Source of the DNA: JAEZBP01 sp963832725
GTDB lineage: Bacteria; Myxococcota_A; Polyangia; Polyangiales; Sandaracinaceae
Direction: 5' to 3'
Assembly (NCBI GenBank): GCA_963832725.1
Contig: CAWHVG010000001.1
Coordinates: forward strand, 682,001-746,000
DNA length: 64,000 nucleotides
The notes below the pieces were generated by a model, which made no database searches, was not told the DNA's origin, and was given only the letters and a program-made list of their open reading frames with translations. How positions within the stretch are numbered: the first letter of the stretch is position 1; each line of letters starts with the position of its first letter. Below are positions 27,474 through 39,635 of the stretch, one piece after another. The translations under genes were made by a program, and so were the position numbers.

Positions 27474-28866
27474 AGTCGTCTTCGTCCGAGGCATCGCCCG
27501 ACTGCCCGGCCCACTCGCGCAGGCGATATTGGATCTTGCGCCGGCTGATGCCGAGCATCTCGGCCGCCTTCGCGGTCGATCCGTCGACCGCCTCCAGTGT
27601 CCGCTCGATCACGACGCGCTCGACCTCACCCATGGTCAGGCCCGGGATCATCATCCCGAGCTCTCCGTCGCCCTTCCGGGACTCGGCACCGGCGCCGGCG
27701 CTGGGCAGGAGCTCGGCGGTGATCCGGTCGCCGGTGCAGAGGACGACGGCGCGCTCGAGCGCGTTCTCGAGCTCCCGCACGTTGCCCGGCCACGGATAGG
27801 CCAGGAGCGCGCGCATGGCCTCGTCCGAGAAGCCGTCGATCTCCCGCTCGTTCTCCCGCACGAAGCGCCGCAGGAAGTGCGACGCCAAGAGGGGCACGTC
27901 GCTCCTGCGCGCGCGCAACGGCGGCACGTCGAGGCGGATCACGTTCAGCCGGTAGAAGAGGTCCTCACGGAACTCGCCCGTCTCCACCAGAGCCGAGAGG
28001 TCCCGGTTCGTGGCGGCGACGATGCGCACGTCGACCCGGATGGTCTCGTTGCCGCCGACCCGCTCGAACTCGCGCTCCTGCAAGAAACGCAGGAGCTTCA
28101 CCTGGAGCGGCGTCGGGATCTCGCTCACCTCGTCGAGGAAGAGCGTGCCGCCGTCGGCCTGCTTGAAGCGGCCCTCGCGCCGGCCCACGGCTCCCGTGAA
28201 GGCGCCGCGCTCGTGCCCGAAGAGCTCGCTCTCGAGAAGGGTCTCGGCCAGCGCCGCGCAGTTGAGGCGGACGAAGGGCCCGTTCTTGCGCTTGCTGTTC
28301 TGGTGGATCGCCGCCGCGATCAGCTCCTTGCCGGTGCCGCTCTCGCCGTGGATGAGCACGCTGGCCCGGCTGGCCGCCACCTGCGCGACCGTCTTGAGCA
28401 GGCGCTGCATGGCCGGGTGGTCGCCGATGATCTCGCCGAACGAGAAGCGCTTCTCCAGCCGCTCGCGCAGCGAGGCCGCCTCGCTCGAGAGCTTGGCCTT
28501 CTCCATCGCCCGCGCCACGAGCGCGCCGAGCGCGTCGAAATCGAGCGGCTTCGTCAGGTAGTTCTCGGCGCCGCGCTTGATGGCCTCGACGGCCGTGTCG
28601 ATGCTGCCGAACGCCGTCATCACCACGAACGCGGTGTTCGGTGCCGCCTTCTTGCCTCGCTCGAGCAACCCCAGCCCATCGAGCCGAGGCATCTTGAGGT
28701 CGGTGAGCACGACCTCGGGCTCGAAGCTCTCCATCGCGTCGAGCGCGGCCAGCCCGTCGGCGGCGGTCGCGGTCTCGTAGCCCTCCTCGGCGAGCAGGGT
28801 CTGAAGCGCCTCGCGGGCGTTCGCCTCGTCGTCGACGATCAGAATGCGGCCTCGGCTCCTCGCCAT
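27472..28866 (-). CDS. Sigma54-dependent response regulator (NtrC family)
   Basis: 464 residues from ATG 28866. REC domain with Asp56 (VVLTDLKMPRLDG) and TAFGS/LTKPLD; AAA+ domain with Walker A GESGTGKE, an intact sigma54-contact loop GAFTGA, Walker B GGTLFLDEVSE and the RFREDLFYRLNV-like segment (EDLFYRLNVIRLDVPPLRAR); a C-terminal Fis-type helix-turn-helix (AAEMLGISRRKIQYRLREW). A complete activator. Being 0.2 kb from the SafE gene and 1 kb from the sensor-kinase operon, it is the best candidate output of that relay. The stop codon merges into palindromic element copy 2. Confidence 0.96.
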   Translation of the reverse strand: MARSRGRILIVDDEANAREALQTLLAEEGYETATAADGLAALDAMESFEPEVVLTDLKMPRLDGLGLLERGKKAAPNTAFVVMTAFGSIDTAVEAIKRGAENYLTKPLDFDALGALVARAMEKAKLSSEAASLRERLEKRFSFGEIIGDHPAMQRLLKTVAQVAASRASVLIHGESGTGKELIAAAIHQNSKRKNGPFVRLNCAALAETLLESELFGHERGAFTGAVGRREGRFKQADGGTLFLDEVSEIPTPLQVKLLRFLQEREFERVGGNETIRVDVRIVAATNRDLSALVETGEFREDLFYRLNVIRLDVPPLRARRSDVPLLASHFLRRFVRENEREIDGFSDEAMRALLAYPWPGNVRELENALERAVVLCTGDRITAELLPSAGAGAESRKGDGELGMMIPGLTMGEVERVVIERTLEAVDGSTAKAAEMLGISRRKIQYRLREWAGQSGDASDEDD

Positions 28867-28925
28867 CAGGGCCGCATCATGCGTCGACCGCTCGGGTGTG
28901 ACCAGGCCGGACTCCACGTCCCACC

Positions 28926-29753
28926 TCACGCGACGTGGTCGAGGAGCGCCTCGCGCAGCTTCTGCCGCGCCTTCAGCTCGATCTGGCGCACGCGCTCGCG
29001 CGAGAGCCCCATGGTGGCGCCGATGTCGGCGAGCGTGTCCTTGTCCTCGCCGAGGATGCGCTTCTCGACGATGACGCGCTCGCGCTCGTCGAGATGAGAG
29101 AGCGCCTCGGCGATCTGCTCCGCGTTGAGCTCGTGGATCTCGTGCTCGGCCGCCTGCTGCTCGGGCGAGCTGAGCTCCGAGGGAAGCTCGAGGACCTGCC
29201 CGTCGTCGGTGGGCCCGAGCGAGACGTCGCGCCCGCTGAGCGCGCTCTCGACCATCGCCACCTCCTCGGGGGTGACCGAGAGCTCCTCGGCCACGCGCTC
29301 GCGGGTGGGCTGCGCGCCCAGCTCGACCGCCAGCCGGCGCTGGGTCGCGCGCAGCGTGCTCAGCAGCCGCCGCCCGTTGCGGGTCGAGGGAGCGCCGACG
29401 ATGCGCCGGTTGGCAATCGTGTAGCGGCGGATGAGCGCACGCACCCACCAGGCCGCGTAGGTGGAGAAGCGAGTCCCCTTCTCGCGGTCGAAGCGCCGGG
29501 CCGCCTCCACCAGGCCGAGGTTGCCCTCCGCCACCAGATCCTCGAGGGTGACCCCGTGCCCGGTGTACTTCTGGGCCACCGAGAGCACGAGGCGGAGATG
29601 CGAGACCAGCAGCGCCGAGAGCGCCACCTGATCGTCGCTCTCCTGGATGCGCCGGAGATAGTCCTGCTCCGTCTCGGAATCGAGCATCGGCGCCTGGATC
29701 GCCGCCCGCCGAATCCGCGCGCCCTGCTTGTCGTAACCCGTGCTGTTCGCCAT
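28926..29753 (-). CDS. RpoH-like alternative sigma factor (sigma-70 family)
   Basis: 275 residues from ATG 29753, preceded by GGAGGTCACGCG. Region 2 reads LLVSHLRLVLSVAQKYTGHG ... DLVAEGNLGLVEAARRFDRE ... FSTYAAWWVRALIRRY (2.1-2.4), region 3 contains ERVAEELSVTPEEVAM, and region 4 ends with LADIGATMGLSRERVRQIEL. No region 1.1, length and sequence resemble the sigma-32 (heat shock) group, which is expanded in myxobacteria. It sits 59 bp upstream of the sigma54 regulator, same strand, so the two may be co-transcribed. Confidence 0.88.
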   Translation of the reverse strand: MANSTGYDKQGARIRRAAIQAPMLDSETEQDYLRRIQESDDQVALSALLVSHLRLVLSVAQKYTGHGVTLEDLVAEGNLGLVEAARRFDREKGTRFSTYAAWWVRALIRRYTIANRRIVGAPSTRNGRRLLSTLRATQRRLAVELGAQPTRERVAEELSVTPEEVAMVESALSGRDVSLGPTDDGQVLELPSELSSPEQQAAEHEIHELNAEQIAEALSHLDERERVIVEKRILGEDKDTLADIGATMGLSRERVRQIELKARQKLREALLDHVA

Positions 29754-29952
29754 CGCGTGACCTCCGTGCGTCCCCCTCAGCAGCCCCCGTGCCAAGCGCT
29801 TGGAACCCGTTCTCGTAGGGAGATTCACGAACTGGCCGCGATAGGCGACGCAAGCTTTGCGCCGCGCCCGACCCCCGCGCATTCCCTGCGCGCGATCTTT
29901 GCGCGGCCTCTGGTGACGACCTCGAGACTGGCGAGAAACCGGGCGCTGCCAA

Positions 29953-30111
29953 CAGTCCGTCGAAGCACCTCGCGGCTCGGCGCTCGGGCGGGACGACTCG
30001 TCTGGCCGCCCGTCACTCCTCGCAAATCCGGAAGCACTGGCTCGTCGCGCCGAGCGCACGTCCGGGTCGTCGCGCGCTGATTTCCTTCGTGCTCGGTGCT
30101 TCCACGGACTG
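29953..30111. repeat. Palindromic element family 2, copy A (about 159 bp)
   Basis: Left end CAGTCCGTCGAAGCACC and right end GGTGCTTCCACGGACTG are inverted copies (16 of 17). An inner GGGCGG/CCGCCC hairpin lies at about 29987-30013. It fills the gap between the sigma factor gene and a divergent usp gene, so it may carry regulatory sequence for both. A related sequence occurs at 33768-33876. Confidence 0.6.
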
Positions 30112-30139
30112 CTAAGCTCTCGCGCCGAGAGGGAGAAAA

Positions 30140-30601
30140 ATGACGTTCGCGACGCACATCCTGGTCCCCACCGACTTCTCGCAGGCGTCGGAGCTGGCCG
30201 TCGACGCGGCGGCGACGATCACCCGGCAGCTCGGCACCAAGCTCACGCTGGTGCACGTGCACGACCCCGACGCGCTCCGCCCGCCGGCCACGGTCGGCTG
30301 GAGCAAGGCGCAGCAGGAGGGCCTCGAGGAGGAGATCGAGCGCGCGGTCGACCGCAGCTTCGCCGAGCTGAAAGAGAAGCACCTCGAGGGCGTGGAGATC
30401 ACGGACACCGTCATCCTCCGCGACTCCTCCCCGGCGAACGCCATCTGCGCCTACGCGGAGAAGATCGGCGCCGACCTCATCGTGATCGGCACCCACGGCC
30501 GCACCGGCCTCAAGCACCTCTTGATCGGCAGCGTGGCCGAGCGCGTGGTGCGCCACGCCGCCTGCCCGGTGCTCACGCTGCGCACCACCAGCCCCGACTG
30601 A
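30140..30601 (+). CDS. Universal stress protein
   Basis: 153 residues from ATG 30140 with GAGGGAGAAAA immediately upstream. Begins THILVPTDFSQASELAVDAA; ends ADLIVIGTHGRTGLKHLLIG and SVAERVVRHAACPVLTLRT, so the ATP-binding signature is complete. Fifth usp gene around the cbb3/sensor region. Divergent from the sigma factor gene across palindromic element A. Confidence 0.94.
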   Translation: MTFATHILVPTDFSQASELAVDAAATITRQLGTKLTLVHVHDPDALRPPATVGWSKAQQEGLEEEIERAVDRSFAELKEKHLEGVEITDTVILRDSSPANAICAYAEKIGADLIVIGTHGRTGLKHLLIGSVAERVVRHAACPVLTLRTTSPD

Positions 30602-30614
30602 CGCCGCGTCCCGG

Positions 30615-30698
30615 CAGTGTCGCCGGCACGCAGTGTCGCCGGCACGCAGTGTCGCCGGCCCGCCCCGCGTCGACGGCGCGCGCAGTGTCGCCGGCCCG
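30615..30698. repeat. Short tandem repeat (16-bp unit)
   Basis: Three contiguous copies of CAGTGTCGCCGGCACG (30615-30662, last copy with one change) and a fourth at 30683-30698 after an 20-bp interruption. Noncoding, 14 bp after the usp stop. The rest of the 307-bp gap to 30908 shows no gene or clear signal. Confidence 0.75.
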
Positions 30699-30908
30699 TC
30701 CCGCGTCGCGCGGAAGGCTGCCCCCGCGCTCGCCGCCGCTCCCCGCGGCGGAATCGCCCGGCGGAGGCCGCGTCGCGAAACGTGAACGACGTTCGCGAAT
30801 CGCGCGCCACACGTCAGCCTGATTCACCACCGAATTCAGGCGGATGCAGCGCCAACGCGAACCGGCTTCACCTTTCGATGCTGGCCGCGGGCCTCGCCGG
30901 AGCGGCGC

Positions 30909-33723
<2,815 letters not shown>

Positions 33724-33767
33724 GGCCGGCAGTAGACCCGGCCGAGCGCCCACAGGTCAATCGCGTG

Positions 33768-33876
33768 TCGTCCGCCGAAGAACCTCGCGCGGCTTCGGGC
33801 GGGACGGCCCCTCGGTCTGAACAGACGGCCAGGACGCCGGTTGCCGAAATCTCTCGCCCACGGTGCTTCGACCGAC
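33768..33876. repeat. Palindromic element family 2, copy B (shorter, diverged)
   Basis: Left part GTCCGCCGAAGAACCTCGCG followed by GGCTTCGGGCGGGACG resembles copy A (GTCCGTCGAAGCACCTCGCG ... GCTCGGGCGGGACG), and the right part CGGTGCTTCGACCGAC matches the inverted end. A GTCTG-AA-CAGAC hairpin sits in the centre. Located between divergent kinase and VWA genes. Similarity to A is about 70% over the left half, so the family call is tentative. Confidence 0.45.
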
Positions 33877-33953
33877 CGCGAGCAGATCCTTTTCGCGCAC
33901 CGCCCGTCTGTGGGGGGAGCACACGCGGGACGACCCCGCGAACGGAGGGACGC

Positions 33954-35285
33954 ATGAAGCGGATTCTCGGGGCGCTCGTGGCGCTCCTCGCAACCTCGCT
34001 CGCCAGCCCGGCGCTGGCGCAAACGACGAATTCGATCGGCGGCGCACCCGCGCAAAGCCGCATCGTGGTCGACGCCAACGGTGACACCTGGGTCGGAGTC
34101 TGGGTCGACGCGCCGGCGGCGCAGGTCCGGGCCCGCGCGCCGATGGCGGTGTCGCTGGTCATCGACACCTCCGGCTCCATGGCCGGCGAGAAGATCCAGA
34201 ACGCGCGCATGGCGGCCGGCAGCCTGCTCGAGACGCTCGCCGACGGCGACATCGTCTCCATCTACGGCTTCAGCTCGAACGTGACCGAGATCGCGCCGCC
34301 GACGGTCGTCTCCAGCGCCACGCGCGGCACGCTGATGCAGCGGCTCTCGTACATGGTCGCGGCGGGCGGCACGGACATGTGGGACGGCATGCAGGCGGGT
34401 ATCGCGCGGATGTCGCAGGCGCCGAGCACCCATCCGCTGCGCCGCGTCTTCCTGGTGTCCGACGGCCTCGCCAACGTGGGTCCCTCCGATGCGGGCTCGC
34501 TCGGCAACCTCGCGGCCAGCGCCACCGAGTACGGCACCCAGGTCACCGCCATCGGCGTCGGCTACGACTACGATCAGTCGACCCTGGGCGCGCTCGCGGT
34601 GCGCAGCTCGGGCCGGCTCTACCATCTCGGCAACTCCAGCCAGATGGCCGGCATCCTCGAGCAGGAGCTGAACCTGATGTCGCGCTCGGTCGCGCTGAAC
34701 GCGACGCTCGAGATCCTGCCCGCGCCCGGCGTCACCATCCTTCAGGGCGCGACGACGGGCGCCGTCATCGAGAACGGACACCTCCGCCTCCCGCTCGGCG
34801 CGGTCTACGCCGGGCAGCGCCGCGAGGTCCTCTTCCGGGCCCGTGTGAACACGGCGGCGCTCGGGCAGCGGGCACTTGCGACGGCGCGCCTCGTCTACCA
34901 GTCGCCCGACGGCGACGAGCGGCAGGTCCAAGCGTCGCCGATCCGCTACGAGGTGACCCGCGACCGGCGCGCGGCACGGCAGAGCGCGATGCCACGGGTG
35001 GCGGCGATGGTGGCGGACCACGAGGCGACCGAAGCGCAGCGCACGGCGGCCACGCTGATGCAGCAGGGGCAGTCCCAGCGCGCGGCGGCGGTGCTCGACC
35101 GGGCGCGGGCGCAGGTCGAGCAGCAGGCGGCCGCGGCCCCGGCGCCGGCTCGAGCGCGGATGTCGGAGCGGGCGCGCTCGCTGAGCACCGCGAGCGGGGC
35201 GGCGCGGGCAGCGCAGACACCGACCCAGATGCGAGCGCGGAGCTACGAATTCGCCGACGAGGCGATGAGCGCCGAAGGGTACTGA
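33954..35285 (+). CDS. Secreted von Willebrand factor A-domain protein
   Basis: 443 residues from ATG 33954, preceded by GGAGGGACGC. Signal peptide MKRILGALVALLATSLASPA (cut after ALA-Q). The VWA domain has a full metal site: DTSGSM (DxSxS), Thr in AGGTDMWDG and Asp in VSDGLANVG. After the domain come beta-rich segments (ATLEILPAPGVTILQGATTG) and a C-terminal Ala/Gln-rich helical region (QQGQSQRAAAVLDRARAQVE). Typical of periplasmic or surface adhesion/complex-assembly proteins. Divergent from the kinase-propeller gene. Confidence 0.9.
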   Translation: MKRILGALVALLATSLASPALAQTTNSIGGAPAQSRIVVDANGDTWVGVWVDAPAAQVRARAPMAVSLVIDTSGSMAGEKIQNARMAAGSLLETLADGDIVSIYGFSSNVTEIAPPTVVSSATRGTLMQRLSYMVAAGGTDMWDGMQAGIARMSQAPSTHPLRRVFLVSDGLANVGPSDAGSLGNLAASATEYGTQVTAIGVGYDYDQSTLGALAVRSSGRLYHLGNSSQMAGILEQELNLMSRSVALNATLEILPAPGVTILQGATTGAVIENGHLRLPLGAVYAGQRREVLFRARVNTAALGQRALATARLVYQSPDGDERQVQASPIRYEVTRDRRAARQSAMPRVAAMVADHEATEAQRTAATLMQQGQSQRAAAVLDRARAQVEQQAAAAPAPARARMSERARSLSTASGAARAAQTPTQMRARSYEFADEAMSAEGY

Positions 35286-35308
35286 AGCGCTTCCTTCGCG
35301 AACCCCGA

Positions 35309-35336
35309 GAGCGCGCCTCCGAGAGGGGGCGCGCTC
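35309..35336. terminator. Bidirectional terminator-like hairpin
   Basis: GAGCGCGCC and GGCGCGCTC form a perfect 9-bp stem around a 10-base loop, 23 bp after the VWA stop and 45 bp before the stop of the converging repeat-protein gene. No T-tract on either strand, which is common in high-GC genomes. Confidence 0.55.
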
Positions 35337-35381
35337 GCTCACGTGGTGGTCGCGCGTCCGAGATGCCCGCGACCGGCTGCT

Positions 35382-36452
35382 TCACTCGCTCGGATCGAAC
35401 CCGAGGATGGTGTAGCCGGCCGTGTTGGTGACCATCGCGTTGACGAAGTAGCCGCTCGCACCCCACGACGCGACGACCGACGAGAGCCCCGAGCCCGACG
35501 TCTGCGTCATCTGCGTCGCGAAGGTGCGGGCGCGCCCGTTCCGGCGAAAGCCGACTGGGGTGTAGCCAGCGGTGTTGGTGGTCATCGCGGGGACGGTGTA
35601 GCCGGAGGCGCCCCAGGAGGAGACGACCGACGAGAGCCCCGAGCCGGAGGTCTGGGTCATCTGGGCGGCGTAGGTCCGGGTGTCGCCGCTCGGTCGGAAG
35701 CCGAGCAGGGTGTAGCCGGCGGTGTTCGAGACCATCGCCGTGACGACGTAGCCGGACGCCGCCCAGGAGCTGATGACCGAGGAGATGCCCGAGCCCGAGG
35801 TCTGGGTCATCTGCACGTCGTAGGCTTCTGTGCTCCCGGTCGGCCGGAAGCCGAGGATCGTGTAGCCGGCGGTGTTGGTCGTCATGGCGGTGACGACGTA
35901 CCCCGACGCGCCCCAGCTCGACGCGGCGCCCTCGAGCCCCAATCCCGACGTCTGGGTCATCTGCACGTCGTAGGTCTGCGTGCTTCCGGACGGCCGGAAG
36001 CCGAGGATCGTGTAGCCGGCGGTGTTGGTGACCATGGTCGTCACCACGTATCCGCTCGCGCCCATCGAGGTCGCGGCGGAGCGAAGCCCCGAGCCCGAGG
36101 TCTGCGCCATCCGCGTCGCGTACGAGGGCGCGTCGGTGAGGAGCTTCAGCGAGAGGTCCGGCAGGGAAGGACCCGCGTCGACGCCGGCGTCGTGTCCGGC
36201 ATCGGCAACCACGGGACCGGCGTCCAGCTGGGGAGTCGTGGCGTCACGCCTTGGCGTACCGGCATCGATCCCCAACATCGCCGCGTCGAACGAGAGGATG
36301 CCGCCCGCGTCACCGCCCGGCGCGACCGCACGTCCGTCGCCGCCGCACGCCCCGGCGAGCGCGGCGAAGACGACGAGCGCGCAAGCGTTCGCCCGGTCCG
36401 AGCGGCCGCTCGGGCGAGCGGTCGGCAGGATGTGTCGCTCCACGACGCTCAC
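35382..36452 (-). CDS. Lipoprotein with five tandem ~50-residue repeats
   Basis: Start GTG 36452 is chosen because it overlaps the stop of the upstream RCC1 gene (GTGA at 36449-36452) and gives a lipoprotein signal ending ALVVFAALAGAC. An Asp/Ala-rich linker (DAGTPRRDATT, DAGHDAGVDAG) is followed by five repeats of about 50 residues, each containing QTSGSG(L/I)xSxxxSWGASGY, V(T/N)xM, NTAGYTxLGFRPSG and a Tyr/Phe start. Repeat period is about 150 bp and all copies are in frame. I do not recognise the repeat family; the W-GASGY and NTAGY segments suggest small beta hairpins as in a propeller or solenoid. Length 356 residues. Likely surface-exposed and co-expressed with the RCC1/Cys-rich protein. 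Confidence 0.8.
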   Translation of the reverse strand: MSVVERHILPTARPSGRSDRANACALVVFAALAGACGGDGRAVAPGGDAGGILSFDAAMLGIDAGTPRRDATTPQLDAGPVVADAGHDAGVDAGPSLPDLSLKLLTDAPSYATRMAQTSGSGLRSAATSMGASGYVVTTMVTNTAGYTILGFRPSGSTQTYDVQMTQTSGLGLEGAASSWGASGYVVTAMTTNTAGYTILGFRPTGSTEAYDVQMTQTSGSGISSVISSWAASGYVVTAMVSNTAGYTLLGFRPSGDTRTYAAQMTQTSGSGLSSVVSSWGASGYTVPAMTTNTAGYTPVGFRRNGRARTFATQMTQTSGSGLSSVVASWGASGYFVNAMVTNTAGYTILGFDPSE

Positions 36453-39327
36453 TGCCAGGGGCCGTTGACGGGGCTCGAGTCGATGTAGGTGTACGAGTAG
36501 TAGCCGCCCGTCCGGGTGCGGACGTCGGTCATCAGCTCGTACCGCGAGTCGTCGCCGAAGCCCCACAGGCTGTCGTCCGTCCGGAGCGCGAGCGTGGAGT
36601 ATCCGCCGGCGGTGATGGACCCCACGTTCGTCAGGCCGGGATCCACGGTCGGCCAGCGGCTGCTGGTGGTGCTCCCGTCGCCCAGCTCGCCGCGGGAGTT
36701 GTCGCCGAAGCAGCGCATCGTCCCGTCCGCGAGCAACAGGCAGGTGTGCGAGGTCCCGGCGGCGACCGCCGTCGCGGTGGTGATGGCGGGGACCGGGCTC
36801 GGCGTGTTGAAGCTGCTCGTCGAGCTGCCGTTGCCGAGCTGACCGGAGTAGTTGTACCCCCAGCAGTAGGCGGTGCCGTCAGCGCCGACGGCGCAGGTGT
36901 GGTAGTCGCCGGCGACCAGGTCCACGACCGAGGGCAGCCCGCTCACCATGACCGGCGTCGACCGGTTGCTGTTCGTCCCGTCGCCGAGCTGGCCATAGCC
37001 GTTGCCTCCCCAGCAGAGCACCGAGCCGGCCGAGGTGCGCGCACAGGTGTGCGAGGTACCGGTCACGACCTGCACCGCGTTCGCGACCCCCGTGACCGTC
37101 TGGGGGGAGCCCACCGTATAGCCGGAGCCGCTGCACTGCCCGTCGTTGTTGGAACCCCAGCAGGAGACCGAGCCGTCCGAGAGCGCGGCGCAGGTGAAGT
37201 ATTGCCCCGCGCTGACGGACACCGCGCCCGTGAGGCCCGGCACGGCCGTCGGCGTGCGCACGTAGGTGTTCGCGGTAGTGCCGTCGCCGAAGTCCCCATA
37301 GTATTTGTGGCCCCAGCACTGAACGCTGCCCTCGGTACCGGTGATGGCGCACGTGTGGTCGTAGCCGGCGCTGACGGCGGTGGCGCCGGACGCGATGACC
37401 GGGTTCGGATGCGTGTACGAGCCCGCCGTACCGCCGGCCTGGCCGTAGTTGTCGTAGCCCCAGCACACGACGGCACCGCCGCTCATCAGCGCGCAGGCGT
37501 GTTGGTAGCCGGAGTCGATCGCCACCGGCGTGTGGCAGCCCGAGAACGCGCAGAGCGTGCTACAGGTCGTGCCGCAGCTGCCGCAGTTGGCCTCGTCGGT
37601 CGCGATGTCCGTGCACGTGTCGCCGCAGACGACCTGTCCGGTCGGGCAGGTGCAGGATCCCGAGATGCAGGTCGCGCCCGTCGCGCACGCGTTGCCGCAG
37701 CTCCCGCAGTTGGCCTCGTCGGTCGCGGTGCTGGTGCAGGCGCTGCCGCAGACTTCTTGCCCGCTCGGGCAGCTGCAGGTGCCGGTCAGGCAGGTCGCGC
37801 CGGTCGCGCACGCGTTGCCGCAGCTCCCGCAGTTGGCCTCGTCGGTCGCGGTGTCGCGGCAGTAGCCGCCGCACGGGGTCTGTCCGCCCGGGCAGTAGCA
37901 AGTGCCGCTCAGACAGGCCGCGCCGTAGGCGCAGGCGTTGCCACAGCTCCCGCAACTGCTGGTGCTCGTCGACGTGTCGACGCAGCTCCCGCCGCACATC
38001 GTGCCGCCCGACGGGCAGACGCACGCGCCGTCGGTGCAGGTGGCGGTGCTCGGGCAGACGTTGCCGCAGGTCCCGCAGTTGTAGCAATCGTTGGCGACGC
38101 AAGCTCCCGAGCACACGTACTCGCCCGCCGGACAGGTGCAGGTGCTGTCGAGGCAGGCGGCGCCGTATGGACACGCGTTGCCGCAAGAGCCGCAGTTCGC
38201 CGTATTCGTCGAGAGATCGAAGCAGCCCGAGACGCCGCAGCTCGTCAGACCGCCCGTGCACACGCACGAGCCCGCCGTGCAGACCGAGGAGGCCGGGCAC
38301 GTCGCGCCGCACCCGCCGCAGTTGTAACGATCGCTCTCTGTATCGACGCAGGACGAGCCGCACGCGGTGAGCCCCCCGGAACAGGCGCAGCTACCGCTCA
38401 CGCAGCTCTGCCCCGAGGGACAGGCGTGGCCGCAGTAGCCGCAGTTCAGGTTGTTCGAGCTGACGTCCACGCAGCTCGTGCCGCAGTACGAGCCTCCGCC
38501 AGGGCACTGGCAGATGCCCGAGACGCACGTCCGACCGGCGCCGCACGTGATGCCGCAGCCGCCGCAGTTGTTGGCGTCGCTCTGGACGTCCATGCACGTC
38601 GCGCCGCAGACCAACTGTCCGACCGGGCAATGGCAGCTACCGACCGTGCAGACCTGGCCGACCGCGCAGGCGTTGCCGCAGGCCCCGCAGTTGGCCTCGT
38701 CGCTTTGCTCGTCGACGCACATGCGACCGCACACCGACTGACCGGTCGGGCATTGGCAAGCCCCGCCCGCGCAGTGCGCGCCGCCCCCACAGCCGGTGCC
38801 GCACGTCCCGCAGTTCATGTCGTCGCTGGTCAGGTCCACGCACGCCGCGTCGCAGATTCGACCGGCCCGACGCGCAGACGCAGCTGTCGTTCTGGCAAAC
38901 CGCCCCGTGCGGGCACTCGGTGCCGCCGCAGGTGACGCAGTCGTCGACCGCGCCGTTGCAGTCGTTGTCGCGACCGTCACCGCAGTGTTCGACGTTCGCG
39001 TCGGGCACACATCCGCAGATGCGCGGGCTCGACGTCGCCGGTGTCACGCAGCCCCAGTTGTCGGCGTCGGGGCAACCGGTGTCGCTGGTGCAAGCGTGGG
39101 TGCAGAATCGCGCGTCCATCGGACACCTCGACGCACAACCCCGAGAGGCAGTCGCTGCCTCGGGCGCAAGGCTCGGCAAACGCAGCCGTGCCCCCCGTTC
39201 CACCGTCCCCGGCGCCGCCATCCTGGCCACTTCGAGCGCCGCCGCAGCCTGTCACCGCGGCGAGCATCATCCACGCGAGAGACCTACGGGCGAGGCGGCC
39301 CAACCACGTTCCGGTGCGCATCTGCAT
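36449..39327 (-). CDS. Cys-rich and RCC1-repeat surface lipoprotein (two frameshifts)
   Basis: From ATG 39327 (MQMRTGTWLGRLARRSLAWM), lipobox about AAVTGC. N-terminal Cys-rich region (CARGSDCLSGLC, DNDCNGAVDDC metal-binding-like). Frame changes near 39117 and 38863 are needed to join it to about 12 repeats of roughly 35-40 residues with pattern C(x)CPxGxxxCGxxCxDxxxDxxNCGxCGxxC, then about seven RCC1-like blades (HTCAITGTEGSVQCWGHKYY, GDFGDGTT; HTCARTSAGSVLCWGGNGYG, QLGDGTN). Such fusions are frequent in Myxococcota and are often mis-named in databases. Function probably adhesion or binding outside the cell. Overlaps the next gene's start by 4 bases. About 959 residues. Confidence 0.82.
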
Positions 39328-39635
39328 CGCGCGTATCGTACGAGGATGTCGGCGATGCAGTCGAGCAAAATGAGGAGCGGACTTCCGCCGTATTCCACGC
39401 CGTATGCGGCCAAAACGCCAAGAATTTCGCCAAGGCGTCAACGCATGTTGACATCCTACAGTCGGTGAGGAGGGTGGCTCCTCCCTGACGACGCCAGGAC
39501 CACGGCGACCGCAGTTTCGTCTCATGGTCTCACCGGTGCTCCTACTGATCGCGCACTCGACGCCGGAGGGGTGCCGAGCGCGGGAGCCAGCACCTCCGCT
39601 TGGCAAGGGTCGGCCAGCGCCTACCCATCGAGTCG
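39328..39635. other. Intergenic region between divergent lipoprotein genes
   Basis: 308 bp, less GC-rich than its surroundings around 39330-39480 (for example AAAACGCCAAGAATTTCGCC), a likely place for promoters of the two divergent lipoprotein genes. No distinct operator or hairpin was identified. Confidence 0.5.

Noticed and set aside
36251..38935. Forward open frame of 894 codons opposite the RCC1/Cys-rich gene
   Set aside because: Low-complexity Ala/Arg shadow of the Cys-rich repeats on the other strand.
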